Below, piece by piece: positions 36,357-51,560 of a stretch of 64,000 nt of DNA. A program made the translations under genes and the position numbers. The notes under the pieces were generated by a model. The model did no database searches. It was not told the origin of the DNA and saw only the letters and a program-made list of their open reading frames with translations. Source of the stretch: Physcia stellaris (lineage: Eukaryota > Ascomycota > Lecanoromycetes > Caliciales > Physciaceae); the NCBI GenBank assembly GCA_018902385.1, contig JABSSW010000005.1, forward strand, positions 620,001-684,000. The letters are read 5' to 3'. The first letter of the stretch is position 1. Each line of letters starts with the position of its first letter.

Positions 36357-36750
36357 TGTTGATTTCAAAAAATTTCGATGTTTAAAAAAAAACGTATGTA
36401 AAAAATAAAAATTCAAAATTTTCGAAAATGCGATTCGCATTTCGTCAAACAATTCGATTATCGAAATTCGAATAATTTCGAAAAAAATCAATTTCAATCA
36501 TTTTACAATTCGATCAACGATAAATTCAACAAATTCATATTGTCAATCGAAATCGATCGAATTCGTACGATTGAATAAATAAAATGTGAATAAAAAGCAA
36601 TTGCAAAACGTAATCTGTTCTGTAACGACAAAACGTAATTTGTTATACATTTAACGATTAATAAATCAATATATTATTATTTCAAATTATACAAATTTTT
36701 TTGATATCAATAATTCATTAAATTATATTTTTTCTAATACGAATTTTAAA
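36357..36750 (+). repeat. LTR of element H (3')
   Basis: The partner of 30076-30419. It is about 50 bp longer because of small internal additions (near 36625-36655 and at the start). Confidence 0.78.
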
Positions 36751-37330
36751 ATTTTTTTTGCGTTTTTTTGATTATTGAAAATCGTTTTGTTGAATTTATT
36801 TCGTTTGCGTTTTGAATTGTTAAAATCGATAATTTGCGTCGTGTTTAAAATTGATGTAATTGATTAAAAATTGATTTTTCGTATTTTTTTATCAATGTTA
36901 TAAAATTTATTAAAATAAATGATAATTTTCATTTATTAAATTCAAATTTATATTTTAATTATTTTATTAAATATTTTATCATTTTTGTTTTTTCGTATTT
37001 GCGAATTTTTTTATCAATTTTTTTTGTACGATTTTTTTCAATCGATATTAAATGCATTTTTTATTTCGACGATTTCGAAAAATTATTTAAAACGAAATCG
37101 ATTATAAAAATTAAGAATTTTTTTAATGTCGATTTTAATTCATCGATTTAATGAAAAAAATTAAATAAATTTGTCATTTTGACGACAAATTTAATTTATC
37201 GAATGTTTTGAATTTATTTATTTGATATTTTATCAAAAAACGATTCAATTTTTTAATTAGAAAATTTAACATTGATTTACGACGAAAAAAAATATTGATA
37301 ATGTAACAAAAAACGAAAATACGTTTTTAT
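36751..37330. other. AT-rich mutated spacer, unidentified
   Basis: About 580 bases of extreme AT content with enriched TA. No repeat partner or coding motif was recognised. Confidence 0.45.
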
Positions 37331-37567
37331 TTTGAATCGTGTTTGAATAAACGTATTATTAATTAATCAAACGAAAATAATAAATTTACAAAAACAAATA
37401 AATACAAAATGTTGAAATTGCAAATAATGTGCGAACGTCAAAATTCAAATTACGTTAATTTCGACGTAAAATTAAAACATAATTTCATTTCGACATATTT
37501 GTTCGATTATATATTATATTAATCATTTATTTGTCAAATTTATTTCAAATCAAAAATGTTCGTAATA
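37331..37567 (-). repeat. LTR of element B/C (3' LTR)
   Basis: Third copy of the element A LTR. It retains the middle segment present at 14191-14414. The left boundary is approximate, and the end GTAATA corresponds to GTAACA in A. Confidence 0.82.
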
Positions 37568-40006
37568 TTATTTTTTTTTTCGCGAACGCGTTTCGACGAT
37601 TCATTGTTGTTTCGAAATTGAACAAAAAAAAAAATTTTTTGAAAATTTTGTTAATCAAATTATATAATTGCAAAATTCAAAAATTTTACGATTATCATTT
37701 TTTATTTTTTAATATTTTATTGTTATTTCAACGTTCGATAAAATTTAACGACAATTTTTGAAAATAATTTTGATACGATTCAATTTTTTATGCGATATAA
37801 ATTTTGATTGTAAATAATATCGAAATAATAATAAAAATTGAAATTGATAAAATAAAATCGTGAAATCAAAAACAAAATAAATAAATTATTGAATTCGCGA
37901 CGTCAAATTTAATCGAAAATAATTTCGATTAATGTTAACATGACGACGATTTTTTTCAAAAACGACGACAATTCGTTAAAAATTTGATTCGTTGACGACG
38001 ATTTAAAATATTAAAATTAACGTTTTAAACAATTCGAAATTTGTTGTCGTAAAATAATTACGATAAAAATCGTTAAATCACATCGTCGAACATTATCGAA
38101 ATTTTTCGTTGTCGACATAATTTTTCAACGTTCGATTATTGAAATCAATTCGATCAATTAACACGATATTGAAAAAATGATTGTAATAATATCGAAATTT
38201 CAAAATATCGAAAATTTTTTAAATTCGAAATTTTTTAATTATAACGAAATCAAAAAATTCATTAATTTGATTTTTGAATAAATCACGAAAATTTTTTGCA
38301 AAAATTAATTTGAAATATATCGTAAATACGCATGATTTTGAATATTTCGAATCGATAAAAATTGTTTATACGTTATAATATTTTGTAAAAATTTAATTCG
38401 ATTTCATCGAATTTGTTAAACGATTTTCGAATCGTTTTGATGTTTTGACGATCGAAAAAAAAACGAAATTTTTTTCGACGTATTTTACGACTTTTCGATG
38501 TTTGTTGATTTGAATTATTATACGTTTTTAAATTATTTTTGCATGATTTCGTACGTAATTAAAAATATTTTATATCGTTCAATAATATTTTTCGTTTTGA
38601 CAATCAAAAATCGTTTTTTCGTAAATATAACAAATACGAAATAAAATTGATAAAAAATTTATACGAAAATGAAAATTTTTATTGATAAAAAATGAAAATA
38701 ATTTTGTTGTTGCAAATATCGCGTTATTGTTTACAAATTCAATTATGAACAATTAAACGTTTCAATCGTTTTGTATGTAATTGCAATATTGTCGCAATTG
38801 TTTTTCGATATTTTGATTGATTTTTTCGATTTGTTTTTTCATTTTTAAATGAAAAACGATGAAAAATTTACATTTGATGTCGAAAATTCGATAAAATGTT
38901 TGTCAAACAAACGATATGAATTGAAAATTTCGATTAAACGTTAAAAAAAAACAATCATGTGTACGAAATACGTAATTGTTAAATATTTTAATTGTAATTT
39001 TAACATTGATATTTTCGTCATCAACGATACAAAACACGTGATAACGTTTTTTAAACAAATTTGTCAATTATTGTGCATATGACGTTATGATCGTAAACGT
39101 CAAACATTTCGATAATGAAATTCATTAATATGTCGATTCAACGTTGTAAAAATATAATCAAAAATTTAAACAAATCGATTTTGCGATTTTTGAAAAAAAT
39201 TTTCGAATGCATTGATATTCATAACAATTACGTATATATCGACGAATCGTTTTGCGTATATTGAATTAACAATAATCGCGACGTATAAAATTTTTCATGC
39301 GATTAAAATTTGAATATTTCGAAACAAAAAATTCATAAATTTTTCGAAAAAAATCAATCAATAAAAAAATATCGACGAATATTTATAATCGATTTTTTCG
39401 ATACAAAACGTTTTTTTAATGCAATTTCGTAAATTAATTTTATTTATTGAAATAAAATTATGTTTTATAATTTTACGATAAATTGTGCAATTATTGTCAA
39501 TTTTTTGACAACGAAAATTCGTTTCGTAAATAAATTCGTTTGATTTTAATAAATTTCGAATCGTTTTGAAATAAACAATATTTTTTTTCGATATTAATGT
39601 CGTTTGTCAATATCGTTTTTTAATCGTAAATCAAATATACGAATGATTTTGAAAAAAATATTTGTTTTAACGTTTTGAATTTCGAATTGAAATTGAATAA
39701 AATATTAAATTTCGAAAAAGTTTTTGTTCAACGAATCATTTTTTGATCAAAAATTAATTTTTTTGACGTTATAAAAATTTTAAAATTTTTATAATCGATG
39801 AAAATTTTAATTGATTTTTCAATATTTTCAAATTCAAAACGTCAATTTCATTTTTTTTTAAACAACGAATAATAATTAATAATTTTTTTTGTAAATTTCG
39901 TCATTGAAACATTCGATTAAAATTATGTTACGATTTAAAAAAAATTTGAAAAATGCAAAGTTTTTTCGTCGTTGTATTGAAATAATATTTTTTTTTATTG
40001 ATTTTT

Positions 40007-40651
40007 TATAAAAAAATATGCAATTAAATGATCAAATAATTACAAACAAACGTAATGTTACAAACGAAACGATAATAAATTATCGTGATAACATTATAAA
40101 ATTTTTTATTTCGTAATATAAAATATTTTATAAATTCGTTTGACGCGAATGATCGATCGAGAAAAATTTGATCAATTCTGAAATCGTATTTTTTGAATTC
40201 GATACGAAAAAAATTTTAAATCAATTGAAAATTCAAATTTTCAAAATGATAATATGTTATTTTTGATTCAATCAATCAAAAATTTTTTTTGCGTTCGTGC
40301 AAAATTGTTGTATATTTTGTTCGCAATATCAAAAACGTGTAAATTTTATGTAATTATTCAAAATTATGACGTTTTTCAATGTTTTTTTCAACGATTCAAA
40401 AAATCACGTTAAATTGATTTTTTAACGTTGAAAAATTGTGTTGATTTCAACGTTTTCAATTTATTTCGAAAATGAATTCTTATACGAGAATTTTTTTGAA
40501 AAAATTCACGAACAAACTTGATAACATGAATAATGATAAAATTGAATTGTAAAAACGAAAAAATGAAAATTTTCGAAATGTTATATTTTATCGATCAAAA
40601 CGTTAAATTCGATCAAATTAACGTGTTTGACGATTTTGACATAACATAACA
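40007..40651 (-). repeat. Left terminal repeat of element D (3' LTR), with extra internal sequence
   Basis: The first about 95 bp (to about 40100) and the last about 130 bp (from about 40522) match the right copy. The roughly 420 bp between them are absent from the right copy, and part of that stretch resembles 29340-29430. Confidence 0.7.
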
Positions 40652-43600
40652 ATTGTTTTTTTTTTTTAAATTTTGATTTTCAAAATCGAATCGTCGATGT
40701 TTTTTTTGCGTGTAATTCATTCGATTTTTCAATTTTTTCGTTTAAAAAAATTTTTTGATAATAATTTTTTGTGTGACGTCAATTCGTTGTTGCGCGTTTT
40801 TCAATTAAAATTTGTTTGTAAATTTCAATGTTGATGTTCACGATCATGTAATAATTTTTTTGTTATTCGTGATGTTGTCATTTGCGATATATCATGACAT
40901 TCGTGATACACGACACGAATATGTTCAAATCAATATTTGTTCGAATTATTAATACATTGTTGTTTTGTAAAACAAACGAAAACAAACGTTTTTGCGACGT
41001 TTGATTTTCGCGAATTTCGTTTTTTTAATTGTAATTTTTATTTTTGTGTCACGAATTGTTTTTCGAATATTGAAATAAACAATTTAAATCAATTTTTGTA
41101 TAATTCAAATAATTTAACGATAAAACGTTAAAATCAAAATTTTTTGATTTTAAAAATAATCGTTCGAATCGATTTTTGAACATTTTTTTTTTTTATTTTG
41201 ATTTAACGACGATTATTTTGCATTTTATTAATGTCATTTAATTTTACGCGTGATAATTTATTCGTGTCAAATTAAATTAACATATAATTTCAATTTGATT
41301 TTTTATTTGTTATCGTTTAAATGATTTAATGATAAAACGTAAAAATTAAAAAATTTTCATTTTTGAAATTGTCGTTCGAATCGACGTTTGAACATCGTTT
41401 TTTTTTTTTTGTTTTTCGATTTGTATTTTGATGACGATTTTTTTGCGTTATTTCAAATATAAATAAATTTGTTTTGATTTTCATTCATTTTCATTTTTAA
41501 ATAATTTATTTTCATTATCAATAACAAATGTTCATTGTAATTCAAATGATGAAATATTCATTATAATTCATGAATCGATAACGTGACGACGATTTTATTC
41601 ATTGTTACGTTTTCAATATGAAATAAAAAAAATGATTTTCAATGTTTCGAATTGACATTAATTGTCGTCGTTGAACAAACGTTTTGTGACGTTCATTATA
41701 TAATTTTTTTTCGTTTCATTTGCGATTTATCGTATTTGTTGTTTGTTTTAATAAATATATTAAACATTTAATTAACGTTTTGACATGTACACAAAAATTC
41801 ATTGCGATCATTTTTTCAATTTTTTTTTCAATATTATTTTGAAACAATTTGATAAAAATGTTTTTCGTATTTAAATTGTGTTTCGTTGACGTTGATAATT
41901 TTGTACAATATCAAAATTGTCAACAATAAATTTATTGTTTTTTTATTGTTGTTATTGAAATACGCAATGATTTCGCGTAACGTCAAAATCAAAATTGTGA
42001 ATTTGATTTGATTTCGTGATTTCGTGTGTTTATTTTTGTAATTTTTTAAACGTGTCGTGAACACGTTTCGTGTAAAATGTTATATAAAATGCGTCAAACG
42101 CAAATTTGAAAATGTTAAATATAAAATATATATTTTACGTTTTCAATTGATCGCGTTGATTTACGCAATATTTTCAATCGTTTCACGACGATAAATGTTT
42201 TACGTATATGTCGATGCGCAAATTTTGCACATCAATTTTTTTAAAATATGTTCATCGAATTCAATAACATTTGATAATTTTGACAATTGCAATAAAAAAC
42301 AAACGCACACATTTAATATTTAATTTGCAATTGCGTTTGAATAATGCGATTGTGAAAATTCAATAACATTTCACAAAACAAAAAAAATCAAATCAACATC
42401 GTTTTATTAAAAATTTGTTGTTATGTTTGAAATTTCGATTCGTTAACATCAATAAAATTTTACGTTTAATGATCGATTCGTTTCGCGTCAATAAAAATTG
42501 TTCAATTATGCGTTTTGCGAATTTTTCGAATAAAAAAAACGAAAATCAAATTTCGATTGATGTTGAAATTATGAATTTCGACGACGATAACGTCGAATAA
42601 ACGTCATGATTGTTTTTGAACATTATTTTTATCAAAATCGAACAAATCGTAATCAATCGAAAAAATCGATACGATAAAAACGAAAACAAAATTCAAAACG
42701 ATGTTTATTGTAATTCACAAATTTTAATTTGTGATTTTTTTAACACAAAAACGACGAAATGTTGAAAAAACATTACATAAAAAAATTAATTGATGATTTC
42801 AACATGTTTATTAATTATTTGTACATATTTAATGCAACGATACAATTATTAAAAAAATAAATTTTATTGATTTTATTATTTGTGAAACAATTTATTGTAA
42901 AAAAATTCGCATTTTGCGTTTTTTTTTGTTATAAATTTTCGTTTTTTTTAAAATTTCAAATTTAATTTCGTAAAATTTCGTTTGCACGATCGTTTTTTTT
43001 GACGAAAATTGACAATTGAATTTCGACACGTTTTCGTTTGAACGTCGTTAACGTTTCGTTGACGTTATTCAATTTTTTTTTAAATTCATTCATTATCACA
43101 TGATAAATATTTTTTTCAACGAATTAAATATCGAAATATTTTTTTTTCACGTCGAAATTTTTTTTATTTTTTATTTTTCGTGATCGTTTATCAAAATTAT
43201 TTTCGCAAACGATTTTGTGAATTCGTTAATATAATATTTTTCGAATAAAAACACGTAAAATATTGAATGAATACGTTATTTGAATAACAATTTCAAACGA
43301 TAAATTTGCGCGTCGACAACGTTTTTAATTTCAAAAATTTCGATATATTTGTTTGACAATTTTTTTTGATCGCATTTATTTCAAACTTTTAATCGATAAC
43401 ATGATTTTGTTTTTTACATTGTATGTTTTCGCGAATATTTTTTTGTTAATTCATTTTGTTTGCGTTTCATTATTGTTTTTCAAATTTTTTTTGTAATTTT
43501 TTTCGTTTATCGAACAAATTTTAAAATTTTTGTTTCGTCGTTGAAATGTTTTGTTGATATTGAATCGAATTTGAAATTAAAATTTGAAATATATTTAAAC

Positions 43601-46366
43601 AAAATTTCAAACGAAATTGATTCAATAAATACGTGTTTTACGCAATTGTATACGAAAACGATCATTAACAACAACGAAATTCAATTGTTTTGTTTGTAAT
43701 TGCAAAAATATCGTAAATAATGTTCAAAAATTTGATTTTGTTTTTTCGTTTAATTATTTGTTTGTAAATAAAAAACGATATTAAATTTGCGTTTAATTTT
43801 CGCGTGATAACACAATGTTAATCAAAAATTGTTTGTAAACAAAAATTCACGATTTGAAATTATATTTTTCGATAAATTATATTTTAAAAAAACGTCGTCG
43901 AAAAACAAATTACATATTTTGTTCGTTTTCATAATAAATTTGATCGAAACGTAAATCGTTATTTTGATATATCGATTTATTATTATTATAATCGAATCGT
44001 AAATTTTTTTGCGTCATTTATTAAATGAAAATTTTGTAATCATATCAATAATAATTTTTTTCACGATTTTGTCGACATTGACAATTTCGACAATTTTTCG
44101 TAAAAACGATAATAATGAATTTTTGTTTTTTAACAAATCGCGCATTTTTTGATGTATTTTTCGATATTTTTTCGTATGTACATTCAATAAAATTTTCGTT
44201 AAATAAAATTAACGATTTTTTCAATTTCGAAATGTTTTACAAAAAAATTATCGTGACAACGTTACAAAATTTCGATTTTTAAATTCGTTTCGTTGAATAC
44301 ATATACAACATGTTAATATCGTAAAATATATTTCGTGTTTAATGTTCAATTTTTAAATTTTTTGTCGTTTCGTACAAACGCGCGACGTTTTACGCATTCG
44401 TTATCGAATATTTGTAATTTTTTAATTTTGTTAAAAAAATTTTGAAATGAATTTTTTTTGTCACACGTTTTAACAATTTTTTTTCGATACATTGTTTGCG
44501 ATATCGCGACAATTTCGTTTTGAAATTTTTTTTTGAAAATTTTTATCAAAATTTTTTCGCATTGTTCAAATTTCGTTGAAAACGCGATATTCGCAATTGC
44601 GATATTTCGAAATTTGTTTTGCAACATGAACAAACAAATATTATCGTTTTCGTTTTCGTTTTCGTAATTTGAACGTCGAAATAATTCGTTTGTTAAATTA
44701 AAATTTTCATTTTTGTATTTAATTTCAAAATCGTATTCGTTTAACAATAAAATTTATTTGATTTGTCGTTTGTTCAAAAACGTAATAAATATAAAATATT
44801 TCAAATTATTATAATTCGACATTACGATAATCGTAAATTAATTATTTTTTAAATAATGACGTCATTGTTTGAAATTTTTTACGATAACGAACAATTTTTG
44901 ATCGTGCGTTGAATATTTAATTTCGACAAATATTATTTTTTTTGAATAAAAAACGACGAAATGTTATTGCGTTTGATTTTCGATATCGAAATTTTTTATT
45001 AATTGCGAAATTATTTTTGCAATGACGAATTTCAAAATCATCGATTTCGATTATTGTTCGATTGTTAAAATCGAAATGTATTAACATAAACGTTTCAATA
45101 AACATACGAATAAATTTTTTAAAAATTTTTATTGTTTCGTCGTTTCAAATAAATTCGTCGATTTGTTTTTCGTTTTTGTTATTTTTCAATAATTCGAAAA
45201 ATAAACGCGATATTTTCGCGTATTTTACGATAAATTTTCGATAAAAATTTGCAAATTTCAAAAAAAAATTGAAATTTTTTTCAATTGTTAAAAATCGATC
45301 ACGATTTGATCGAATTTTTTTTTTTCGTGTTCATGAATATTTTTTTGTTATTAATAATATAATTTAAAAATTCAATAAATTTTTGCATAAATTGACATTT
45401 GATCAAATTGACAAAAAAATTGAATTTTTGCAATCGTTTCAATATCGTTTTTACGTAACGTTAATGTTTTTTTTTTTTCGTTCGAAAATAAATCAAAATG
45501 TCGTTTAAAAATAACACGCACAATTTGTTTATCAATTTTGCAAATATTTTGTTTATTAAAAATTGAAAAATCGTCGACGCGTTAACAAAATCGAAAAATA
45601 TCACGACGTATTCGAAAAAATCGTATTGTGTTCGAAACGCGATTTTTTATTCGTTATTTGTTTTGATTTTTATGCGATAATACGCGTTTTTTAAATTTAA
45701 TTTGATAAAATACGCGACGTTTATTAAACGATTCAATATTTTATCAATCAACGACAATGAAATTTTGTTTTTGATCGTAATCGCGTTCAAATTTTTGTAA
45801 TTCACGCAAAATTTTAAATTTTCGTTTTTTTTGAAAATAAACAATATCGACGTATCGACATCGACAATCGAATATTTAATACAATTCAACGCAAAATTTT
45901 CGCGAATATATTTTTGAAAATTTTTTATTTTTTTTGAAACATATTGTACAAAAATTCGAAAAACGAAAATTTGTTCGACATTAAATCAATGACATAATCG
46001 TGTTCGTTGTACGAAAAAAACGTAATTGTCGATTTTAAAAAAAACACATTTTCGAATATTTGCAATGTATTTGAAATTTCGATTAATGTTTTGTCGTTTT
46101 TTCGTATAATATATATCAACGCGTACATTGAAATAATGTTATCGTTTAACATTGTCGTGAAATTTTCGAAAATGTTCAATTTTAATCGATTTTTTTGATT
46201 GTATAACGTTATGTCATCGTGAATCAATATACATGTAAATTATTTTTTATCATTTATGAAAATTTATTATTAAAAAATGTATCAAAATAAACGAGTAAAA
46301 TTTTTGTATCAAAATGAGAAACTTATTTTTGTTATTACGAATATTTATTTTCATTTAATACGTGTT

Positions 46367-46547
46367 TGTCAAAATATTTGATTTGATTGATGTTTGAAAA
46401 TTTCTGTCATCTGTTTGCTTGTTGTTGACATTTGTTTGTCTGTTGATCGATTAGCTTTTTCTGTATTTAATTAGCGTGACTTTTTATATATCGTGCTTTC
46501 TGCACAGAATCAACGACATTTTTTTATCATTTCAATAATTCGTTACA
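46367..46547 (+). repeat. LTR of element E (5')
   Basis: 181 bp. It differs from the 3' copy mainly by an 8-bp duplication and scattered transitions. Confidence 0.92.
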
Positions 46548-49500
46548 AATGATAGCATCATTTATCAACGTCAATACGACATCATTGATTGTCGTTTGAC
46601 GTATCAAATTCATTTTTCGAATCATCAATCAATGTTTGAATAATCGACAAGCGATTTCTTGCTTCGATTGCTGTTTTTTTTTTGTCAAAAATATTTCGAC
46701 TATTCATTCAGCAATCTCATTCACGATTCACGTCAATTCTAATCAGAACATCGTCAAATTGATTTTCGATAACTAACATTATTCGTGACATTGTCATTTT
46801 AATTCATCAGATACAAAATTTCGTTATTATCGATCACAAATATCAGACATTCGTATTCATTATTATCAAAAAAATCTTGTACGAAATTTGTCGTCAACAT
46901 TTTCGACTTTCATCGATTCAGTCATTTGAACGCTTTCGAGTCGATTCAACTGACACACAAAAAAAATCACGTATTTGATTCAGCGATTGAATTTTTGACA
47001 AGTCAATTTTCAAAAAAATCGTCAAGCGATTCGAAACATCAACTCAAGCATTTTATTCAGTTATTTCTTTTTCAACAGACATCTTTACGTCGATCACGAT
47101 ATCTGAATCAAACAATATTTTTGACGATTCATCATTTATCGATGTCATTCTTTTCGATAATTTTTTTATCGACAATTCACAACAAACTAAAAACACGTCA
47201 ATGACGAAAAAATAAAACGAAACAACATGTCAGACAACGTTGACAATGTCGATGTCAATTTCAATGACAACAACTATCAGAAATTCGAATTCACTCGTCA
47301 ATAATGAAAATTTCTACAGACATTTATGAATCGATCACACGATGACGACGACGACGATGTCAATGATTTTTTTAACAACGATAACAACGTCAACATTGAC
47401 AACAATAATTTGAAAATCGAAAACGTTGATTATTTCGATTCAAATTACGAAATCAATCGAATCGAATGTTTTTGTAATTAACGTTGAACGTCACGTTTTT
47501 TACATCGATGTTTACATTTTTGTTAATAAATTCAAAAAATTGATTGCACGACGCGACAATGACAAAATGTTAAAAAAAGTTATCATTGTTTGTTTAAAAG
47601 ACACAGTTTTTATTTGATATTTCAGTGAATTTATCGACATGAAACGAATTCTTTTTCGAATTGTCATTTGTGAACAATGATATGCAATATTTATCAAACG
47701 CTTCAAAAAAACGTACAGTTATTGTCGTTCAATATATTCAGCGAGAACGTTACATTTTTGCAAATGTCAAAATTGACAAATTTTTCGTGTCTTTGTTCAA
47801 AAATGCTACGTCACGTCAAAGTTGCAAAAATGACGTCAATGTACAATCAATTGACAATCGTTTGAAACAACATTGACGTAAAATTTCGACGTGACATATT
47901 TGAATTTACAATCATCATCTCATTATTCAGCTTTTTGAATCAATTGAACAGTAAAATCAACATTTGATTTGAGTTGACACGTAATCAACGTTCTGACAAT
48001 TTTAATCGACTCAACAGAACAGTCGATCAGTATATTTTTGATCGTCAACAAAATTTTACTTTCAAATATTTTAGAAATCAATTTGACAAACAGTCATATC
48101 AAAACTATCAATCAAATCGAAATCAATATCAACAATATTTTTCAAATCGATTTGTTAATGTTTATCAGTCAAAATCAGCATCAACGTCAATTCTATCTTT
48201 CGCTCGTCAATCGTTACAAATCATAGACGAAAACGCGTCAAATTCACAAAATCAAAACAATCAGCGACAGAACGATGTTCGTCAACAAACTGACAATTAC
48301 AACGTCAAACGAGACGACAAATCAAAAAACGATTCAAGCAATCGTGACGATTACAACATCAACAATTGACGCAATCGATCATTTGCATATCAAGTTGAAA
48401 AACAACATGACGAACAAAAAAAAAACGAATTGATTACAATTCGTCGTCGATGAAAAACGAATTCGAACAATTTAACAACTATTTCGTTGACGATTTGAAT
48501 TATTACAATCCGAATCGTCAAAATCAATCGAACAATGAAATCGACAGTTACGAATATTTCACGTCATCGCAATTGAAATATTTTTGTCGACGTTGCAAAT
48601 CGACTTTTTTATCAAATAATCAATTACACAAGCACATTCGAGTTGAATGTCAATCGTTCAAATTCATTGACATTTCGATTTCGACATCGTATCATGACGA
48701 ATCAATCGATGTTAACGATTTTGACTTTACTATCATCGTTAAATCGTCAATTGTCGAATTTTCTACTAAGAACAGCGTGAAACAAAAATATGATTTTAAA
48801 CAATGACATTACATCATTGTCAAAATTATGCTCGATTTGAATGCTTTTGTCGAGTCAATTTGTTTAAATATCGACTGTGACATTATCTTTGTCGATCGTC
48901 AATTTTTGTCAAAACAATCATCGATTACAATCGTCAAAACAAAGTCAACGTCAATATTCGTCATCGAAATCGACGACAACAAACACGAAATCAACGAGTA
49001 TGTCGTCGTCACAATTCATGTGTTTGATTTTAACAAGCAAAACAAACCTGTGATAATTAAAATTATTCGTGAAACTCATGTAGTTGACGAACTGAAAATC
49101 AAAATGCTTATTGACACAAACATCATTGAATCGAAACAAATAAACATCATGACTTCGTTTAATCAAATTAGCATTGATTTTGCGACGTCACAATTTCGAT
49201 CAAATTACAAACATTATCAAATCGTCGTGTCAAGCAAATAATACAAGCAAACAAAATTATCGTAATATCATTTCATTCACAGTTTGTCATATTTTTCGAC
49301 GTTTCAATAAAAAAATCTTTATCGAATCGTGATTTTTTATTTGAATTTGTCGAATGTAATTTGTCATTTTACGTTCACGTCGTGAATGTCATCACAAACG
49401 TCATTTTGACACGTAACGAAATCGATAAATCGATTTCTTTATCAAGAAAATTCAAACTCGACATCATCAATGAATTAAGTTACGACAGCTGCTGCAATTT

Positions 49501-51560
49501 AGCAACTGAAAATAACGATTTAATCGTTAAATCATCAAAAACAATACATCAAACAAATTGAATGAAAAAAGTTTTGTGTCATCGCATTGACAATTATCGA
49601 TGTCATTATGTCGATCGTAAGCATCGACTATTACGTCATTCAATGTCAATATTGTCATCGCTTTTGACAATCACATTTGTTGTAAAAACAACGTTCAAAT
49701 TAAAAATCACATTGTTTAACGACGTTAATGTCTTTGAAAACAATGTGACAATCGAAATTTCACTCGAATTGTCGATGACTATTCGAATTTTTGACGAAAT
49801 CGTGATTTCGTCGATTTGTCACGATTAATTAAAAAATGAATGAGAATATCGTTGAAAAAAATGAATTACATTCGACAAAACTAAAATGTATTCATTGAAA
49901 AACAAAAATAAAAAAGTCGTTAATAAAACTTTTGACGAATTACATGAACAAAACAGACTTATGTGAACAAACAGACAAACGTCGTTTAATTATTCGATGT
50001 TTGTTGTTTGAAAAACGCTTTTTATTGACGAGAAAAAGAATCGAATAATTGTTGACATACGTGAATTCAATCGACTATTAAATTCGACGTTTATTTAAAT
50101 ATCATTACAAAACGACATTATAATTTTAATTCGTGAATGTGCATACATCATCGTCGTTGACGTAACGTTTTTTTTTATCAATGAAAAATGCATTCGAATG
50201 ACAAACATAAATTCATCGTTGTTATTAAATCGTGAACAAGAAACGTTTTGCGTATTTGTCATGATAAATTGCAAAAATAATTCGATTTATGTACAACGTC
50301 AAATTGATCGAATACTTCGTTCATTGCGTCATTGTGTTCGCGTTTACGTTGACGATGTCGTAATTTTAATTTTTAAAACGTTCGAAAAACACGTTTCACA
50401 TTTACGTGCAATTTTCGATTTATTCGTCAAGTTGAATATATTCATCAAATCAAGTAAAGCGTTTTTTGATTATTCGAATGTTCAATTACTTGATCACACG
50501 TTGATTTTTTCGACTTGTCAATTGTCGAAAACAAACTGAAAATTATCAGCATGTTACGATTTTCACGTACGTTACGCAAATTCGAAATTTATTTTGACAT
50601 GACGAATTGATTACGTCAATATGTATCATATTACGTTCAAATAAAAAAATCGCTCAAAAATCGAAAAATCAATCTTCTAAAATTGACGTTTAAGTTTGAC
50701 AATTCACGTCGTGTCTATTCGACACGAATTGTTGTAAAAACGTCGTTTTTGATAAAATTGATCGCTTTCGATATTTTTCAAAAGTTATTGAGTCGTTTTA
50801 ACTATTTCGTACATCACGATTCTAGTCGATTTATTTTCGTGAATTTTGACGCGTCAAAGAAACGCGATATTGACGTAAATTGATATTTCACGTCAAAAGC
50901 GACATTGTGTCAATTGACGATTATTTAGTCGATCGTCGATTCAATCTATTTTATTTTTCAATCGTTTTTGACAGTCGTCGAAATCAAATACTGATTTACG
51001 AAACTAAAAATTGTCGAATTCGTATGAATATTAAAAAAAAATTCGACACATGATTGAATCGTCAATTAAAATTATTTTGTACATCAATCACGATGTCGTT
51101 TCAATGAAAACAATCATTTATACAAATCACGCGATTATTTTGAATATTGTTAAACAATCAACATTGACAACGTCAATCATTGACAAATTAAATTTACGAT
51201 TTGTTCGTGCATCAGAATTTTTCAGTCGATTTGATTTTGACATTCGTCATAAATTTGACAAAAAACACGTCGTGTTTGACGCGTTGTCACGTTTATCAAA
51301 TGTCAATTTTGAAACACATTTCAAATCAAAAAATGAATTTGATTGTTACATATTTAAAAAGCAATCGTCTCGCTGATTCATTTCAATGATGAATTTCGCA
51401 ACAAAATTTTTGATGATTACGATAATGACTCAATTTGAAAACGCATTAAGAATCAAATTTTTGTCAACGAAAAATTTGACGAAAATGTCGTTTCAATTTT
51501 CTTTCAACGTGAAATTACATCGACGACATTCAAGAAATTCATTAAAATTAACTTTAATCA

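Larger units (their letters stand above)
30076..36750 (+). mobile_element. Element H: Ty3/Gypsy LTR retrotransposon fossil
   Basis: Flanked by LTRs of about 344 and 394 bp (30076-30419 and 36357-36750), so about 6.7 kb. Plus-strand remnants in order are Gag-like (30951-31268), a zinc knuckle (CIECDKFDHQIEIC, about 31450-31492), protease region (31783-32291), reverse transcriptase region (about 32400-33140), RNase H (33145-33700, with RHFDFE and the end motif of the connection domain), integrase region (about 34280-35280) and a terminal KLNRVKNIFKNC motif shared with A and F. It is strongly mutated with many breaks. I could not find a matching target duplication, so the ends are approximate. 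Confidence 0.82.
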
